Source: Hymenobacter gummosus (GTDB taxonomy: Bacteria > Bacteroidota > Bacteroidia > Cytophagales > Hymenobacteraceae). From it: 64,000 nt of DNA. Shown in pieces: positions 61,003 through 64,000 of this stretch. How positions within the stretch are numbered: the stretch's first letter is position 1; every line of letters begins with the position of its first letter. The notes beneath the pieces are model-generated. The model had not been told where the DNA came from, did no database searches, and worked only from the letters and a program-made list of their open reading frames with translations. A program made the position numbers and the translations under genes. Location: NCBI RefSeq assembly GCF_003970915.1, contig NZ_RXOF01000004.1:310001-374000 (forward strand). Direction: 5' to 3'.

Positions 61003-62046
61003 CTACAGCGTCGCCACGTCGATGACGAAGCGGTACTTCACGTCGCTGCGCAGCATCCGCTCGTAGGCCTCGTTGATGTAGTCGGCGGCAATGACTTCCA
61101 CGTCGGAGGTGATGCCGTGCTCGGCGCAGAAGTCGAGCATTTCCTGCGTCTCGGCAATGCCGCCGATGTGCGAGCCGGCCAGGCGGCGGCGCTGCCCGAC
61201 GAGCGGGAAGATGCCGACCTGCGGGGGCGTGGGCGGCAAACCCACCATCACCATCGTGCCGTCGAGGCGCAGCAGGCCCAGGTAGGGGTTCAGGTCGATG
61301 TTGGAGCCGACGGTGTTGATGATCAGGTCGAAGTAGTTGCGCTCCTGCTTCATGGCTTCGGCGTCCTTGGTCACCACGAAGCGGTGGGCGCCCAGGGCGC
61401 GGGCGTCGGCTTCCTTGGCGGGCGAGGTGCTGAGCACGGTGACTTCGGCGCCCATGGCGGCCCCGAGCTTCACGGCCATGTGGCCGAGGCCGCCCAGGCC
61501 CACCACGCCCACGCGCTTGCCCGGACCGGCGCCCCAGTGCCGCAGCGGCGAGTAGGTGGTGATGCCGGCGCAGAGCAGCGGGGCCACGCCGGCCAGGTCG
61601 AGCTTGTCGGACACGCGCAGCACGTAGTTTTCGTCGACCACAATCTGCTGGGAATAGCCGCCGTGGGTGCGCGTGGTGCGGTCCTGCAGGGTGCTGTTGT
61701 AAGTGAAGCTGATGTGCGTCTCGCAGTACTGCTCCAGGCCGTCCTGGCAGTTGTGGCAGTGCCGGCAGGTGTCCACCATGCAGCCCACGCCCACCAGGTC
61801 GCCGGCCCGGAACTTGCTCACCTCAGCCCCCACGGCGGCCACGCGGCCCACGATTTCGTGGCCGGGCACCATGGGGAAGGTCGAGCCGCCCCACTCGTCG
61901 CGGGCCTGGTGCACGTCGGAGTGGCACACGCCGCAGTACAGAATGTCGATTTGCACGTCGTGGGCGCCCACGTCGCGGCGCTGCAGGCTGAACGGGGCCA
62001 GGGGCGTGGTGGGGGAAGTGGCCGCGTAGGCTTTGGTCTGGGTCAT
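61003..62046 (-). CDS. Zinc-dependent NAD(P) alcohol/aldehyde dehydrogenase
   Basis: MDR-superfamily oxidoreductase of 347 residues, YahK/cinnamyl-alcohol-dehydrogenase type. Catalytic zinc: CGVCHSDVH (C38, H42-region) and PGHEIVGRV (H63, E64); structural zinc: C94, C97, C100 and C108. Rossmann glycine motif VGVVGLGGLGHMAVKL. Such enzymes reduce a broad range of aldehydes with NADPH. Single gene; substrate unknown. Confidence 0.9.
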   Translation of the reverse strand: MTQTKAYAATSPTTPLAPFSLQRRDVGAHDVQIDILYCGVCHSDVHQARDEWGGSTFPMVPGHEIVGRVAAVGAEVSKFRAGDLVGVGCMVDTCRHCHNCQDGLEQYCETHISFTYNSTLQDRTTRTHGGYSQQIVVDENYVLRVSDKLDLAGVAPLLCAGITTYSPLRHWGAGPGKRVGVVGLGGLGHMAVKLGAAMGAEVTVLSTSPAKEADARALGAHRFVVTKDAEAMKQERNYFDLIINTVGSNIDLNPYLGLLRLDGTMVMVGLPPTPPQVGIFPLVGQRRRLAGSHIGGIAETQEMLDFCAEHGITSDVEVIAADYINEAYERMLRSDVKYRFVIDVATL

Positions 62047-62116
62047 TAGAAGGTTGGAAGTGTGGTATTGACAAAAATCACCGGCCCGGCGCGGCCACCG
62101 GGCGGGCGTGGGGTGG

Positions 62117-62124
62117 TAACTTTG
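62117..62124 (+). promoter_or_regulatory. -7 box (TAACTTTG) of the DUF3817 gene
   Basis: Exact TAnnTTTG match 30 bp upstream of the ATG at 62154; no clear -33 element. Confidence 0.45.
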
Positions 62125-62153
62125 CGGCGGTTGGTTTTGTTGGCCCGCTGCTG

Positions 62154-62459
62154 ATGTTTGCTCGTATGTTTTCTTCCTCTCTGGGCCGCCTGCGGGTGGT
62201 CGGCTTCCTCGAAGGCCTGTCGTTTCTGGTGCTGCTGGGCATTGCCATGCCGCTGAAGTACGTGTTCGGCCAGCCCGAGGCCGTGCGCCACGTGGGTATG
62301 GCCCACGGCCTACTCTTCGTGCTCTACGTGCTGCTGGTCATCGGGGCGGCGGTCGAGTACCGCTGGTCCTTGCGCAAGGCCGCGCTGGCGTTTGTGGCTT
62401 CCCTGGTGCCGCTGGGCACGTTCTGGGCCGATAAGAAGCTGTTTCGGGAGGAGAAATAA
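62154..62459 (+). CDS. DUF3817 membrane protein
   Basis: A 101-residue membrane protein of three helices: LGRLRVVGFLEGLSFLVLLG, GMAHGLLFVLYVLLVIGAAV and ALAFVASLVPLGTFWADKKL. The EGLS, HG and GTFWADK residues are typical of DUF3817. A later ATG at 62166 would give 97 residues. Function unknown. Confidence 0.85.
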   Translation: MFARMFSSSLGRLRVVGFLEGLSFLVLLGIAMPLKYVFGQPEAVRHVGMAHGLLFVLYVLLVIGAAVEYRWSLRKAALAFVASLVPLGTFWADKKLFREEK

Positions 62460-62491
62460 GCGGTAATCCTGAAGCGCTGCACTGAATAACA

Positions 62492-62620
62492 GAACGTCAT
62501 GCCGAGCTTGTCGAGGCATCTTGCGTGCTGACTTCCACAAGCAATTCCTCTCGTCCAACGAGAAGATATGTTACCGGATATCAGCACGCGAGATGCTTCG
62601 CTGCGCTCGGCATGACGTTC
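62492..62620. repeat. REP-A palindromic element
   Basis: GAACGTCATGCCGAGCTTGT and GCGCTCGGCATGACGTTC with GAGGCATCTTGCGTGCTGAC and AGCACGCGAGATGCTTCGC inside. Its two halves are close to perfect complements. Confidence 0.87.
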
Positions 62621-62650
62621 TTGCGTTTGGCCCAACAAGCAGCATTCCGC

Positions 62651-63343
62651 TCAGCTCGCTGCCGGCTTGCCGCCCTTCCGCAGCGCCTCCCCTACCAGCA
62701 TCCGCATCCGCTTCATCGACTCGCGGGCAAACTTGCGCTGCAGGCTCCGGCCGAACAGCTTGAAGCCGATGCGGTAGAAGATGTTCTTGATGCGGTCGGG
62801 CTGGGAGTAGGCTTTCACCTGGAAGCGCACCTTGCCGGTGTTCAGGTTTTTGTGCACTGTGAAGGTGATTTCGCCCTTTTCGAAGTGGCCTTCCAGGGTG
62901 CGGTAGTTGTAGCCCCACACCTGCTCGGGGCCGGCGGGCGTGTCCTGCTGCTCGTCCGTCACACCGCCGATGCGCACGCCGAACCAGAACTTAAAGAACA
63001 GGAACTGCGCCCGCAGCAGCATCACGCGCTCGGCCAGGGGCTGATCGGGCACGAAGATGCCGGTAATCAGGTCGGGCGGCGGGAAGGAGTAGTTTAGCAG
63101 CACCTGCTTGGCTGCCTCAAACGAGCCGCCGGGCTGGGGCGGTCCGGGCGGCTCGGCGGGCAGCTCGGTGTGGTAGTCGTCGAGGCGCCAGCCGGTTTCG
63201 GCGGTGTACTCGTGCACGCGCTCCAGATCGTAGTTGACCTTGGCCTCGCGGTACGACTCCAGCTGGGCCTTGTACTGCTCCCACAGCGGCGGGGCGGTGG
63301 GGCGGCCGGTGGCGCTAGCCGCGTTCGTGGTGCTCGTGCTCAT
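62651..63343 (-). CDS. DUF1990-like protein, paralogue 1
   Basis: A 230-residue soluble protein. YNYRTLEGHFEKGEITFTVH and VRFQVKAYSQPDRIKNIFY match the DUF1990 (SRPBCC/Bet v1-like fold) pattern. The N-terminal part has YSFPPPDLITGIFVPDQPL. Its start overlaps the 3' end of paralogue 2 by about 29 bp, so they are translated together. Function unknown. Confidence 0.75.
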   Translation of the reverse strand: MSTSTTNAASATGRPTAPPLWEQYKAQLESYREAKVNYDLERVHEYTAETGWRLDDYHTELPAEPPGPPQPGGSFEAAKQVLLNYSFPPPDLITGIFVPDQPLAERVMLLRAQFLFFKFWFGVRIGGVTDEQQDTPAGPEQVWGYNYRTLEGHFEKGEITFTVHKNLNTGKVRFQVKAYSQPDRIKNIFYRIGFKLFGRSLQRKFARESMKRMRMLVGEALRKGGKPAAS

Positions 63344-63890
63344 TACCGTCGTCGGTGTGTTCGGTGGTATCGACCTGGACCGGGCCCAGCGGCTCCCCGC
63401 CGCTTTCCTCGGCCACGCGCTGGCAGAAGGTCACCCAGGTTTGCTCCTGCACCTGCTTGCCCACGCCCAGGGTGGTGTAGGCAAAGGCCACCAGCCCGTC
63501 GCGGGAGCGGGCCTGGGAGCGGATTTCGAAGCGCAGCGTGTCGGGCCGGCCGGGCAGCTGGCGCAGGGCGAAGCGGATGTTGCCGGCCTCGGGGTGGCCT
63601 TCGAGGGTGCAGAGCGAGAAATGCTGGTCGGCCACTTCGGTCACGCGCACCGAGCCGTTCCAGGGCCCCAGAATCTTGATGTGGTACTCGTCGCCGACCT
63701 GCATGCGGTTCTGCTGCCCCTTCTTCTTCTCGAAGTCGGCCAGCAGGTCGGGCGAAAACTCCTCCGGGTGGGCCTGAATGCGGCGCATCAGCTCGGTAAC
63801 GCCAAGCTTGGGACGGGCAACATCGATGTAGTAGCGCCGCTCGGTAAACGGCCCGGCCCCCTCGTCGGCCGGCTGCACTGATTTGGACAT
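63315..63890 (-). CDS. DUF1990-like protein, paralogue 2
   Basis: A 191-residue protein starting MSKSVQPADEGAGPFTERRY. HIKILGPWNGSVRVTEVADQ and LCTLEGHPEAGNIRFAL followed by LRFEIRSQARSRDGLVAFAY show the same SRPBCC-type fold as paralogue 1. The C-terminus is His/Glu-rich (NEHEHHERG). Probably forms a two-gene unit with paralogue 1. Confidence 0.72.
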   Translation of the reverse strand: MSKSVQPADEGAGPFTERRYYIDVARPKLGVTELMRRIQAHPEEFSPDLLADFEKKKGQQNRMQVGDEYHIKILGPWNGSVRVTEVADQHFSLCTLEGHPEAGNIRFALRQLPGRPDTLRFEIRSQARSRDGLVAFAYTTLGVGKQVQEQTWVTFCQRVAEESGGEPLGPVQVDTTEHTDDGNEHEHHERG

Positions 63891-63956
63891 AAGACTAGGC
63901 GGCGCGGCGAAAAAGTCCGCGCTGCCCCTTCGCAAACGTGCCCCGGCGCCGCCGGG

Positions 63957-64000
63957 TTAGGCTTCGGTGGCCCCGGTGGCCGCGGCGCCGGCTTCGCGCA
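63957..64000 (-). CDS. C-terminal end of a gene continuing beyond the window
   Basis: The minus strand reads REAGAAATGATEA then TAA. An Ala/Thr-rich tail would suit a protein C-terminus, but only 14 codons are visible, so the call is weak. Confidence 0.35.
   Translation of the reverse strand, partial: REAGAAATGATEA

Overview
The window looks like chromosome of a GC-rich Bacteroidota, most likely Cytophagales/Hymenobacteraceae (Hymenobacter-like). Evidence: two SusC/SusD systems, a T9SS-type C-terminal sorting domain, a hybrid-two-component-type sensor remnant, TAnnTTTG-type promoter boxes with few Shine-Dalgarno sites, a Bacteroidota-style tmRNA tag, and intergenic regions full of palindromic repeats. 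No phage, CRISPR array, rRNA or tRNA was seen.

Region 1 (1-8960, minus strand) is a fructan (levan/inulin) utilisation locus like the Bacteroides BT1754-BT1765 locus: sensor, SusC, SusD, sugar importer, fructokinase and two GH32 enzymes. It is broken. The 3' end of susC (about 290 bp) is joined directly, out of frame, to the periplasmic sugar-binding part of the sensor gene, which also carries an in-frame amber codon. A deletion (or assembly join) has removed the rest of both genes.

Region 2 (9394-29905) is mostly housekeeping: an LpxH-like phosphoesterase and an MJ1255-type glycosyltransferase, a GH1 beta-glucosidase, a large T9SS-exported choice-of-anchor I protein, tmRNA, dnaX, an M16 peptidase bracketed by two copies of a palindromic element, NADP isocitrate dehydrogenase, small lipoproteins and pirin. 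dnaX has an A10 tract just after the clamp-loader domains, with stop codons in both alternative frames. This is the arrangement expected if slippage makes a short gamma form.

Region 3 (30185-56123) is a pectin/galacturonate locus. A LacI-type regulator is divergent from susC-susD. Polygalacturonase (GH28), GH105, a CE8-PL10 fusion and a KdgF-like cupin degrade the polymer. An ExuT-like importer, UxaC, UxaB, UxaA, KdgK and KdgA take galacturonate to pyruvate and glyceraldehyde-3-phosphate. A GapN-like aldehyde dehydrogenase and fructose-1,6-bisphosphatase flank the locus and could handle the triose. Three related palindromic sites (36007, 48823, 54212) are candidate operators of the LacI regulator.

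Region 4 (56271-64000) holds a membrane protein, a PLP aminotransferase, a cytochrome b561-type protein, a zinc alcohol dehydrogenase, a DUF3817 protein, two DUF1990-like paralogues and unrecognised exported proteins.

At least five kinds of palindromic repeat are scattered between genes. Several reach into gene ends and supply stop codons, C-terminal tails or terminators.
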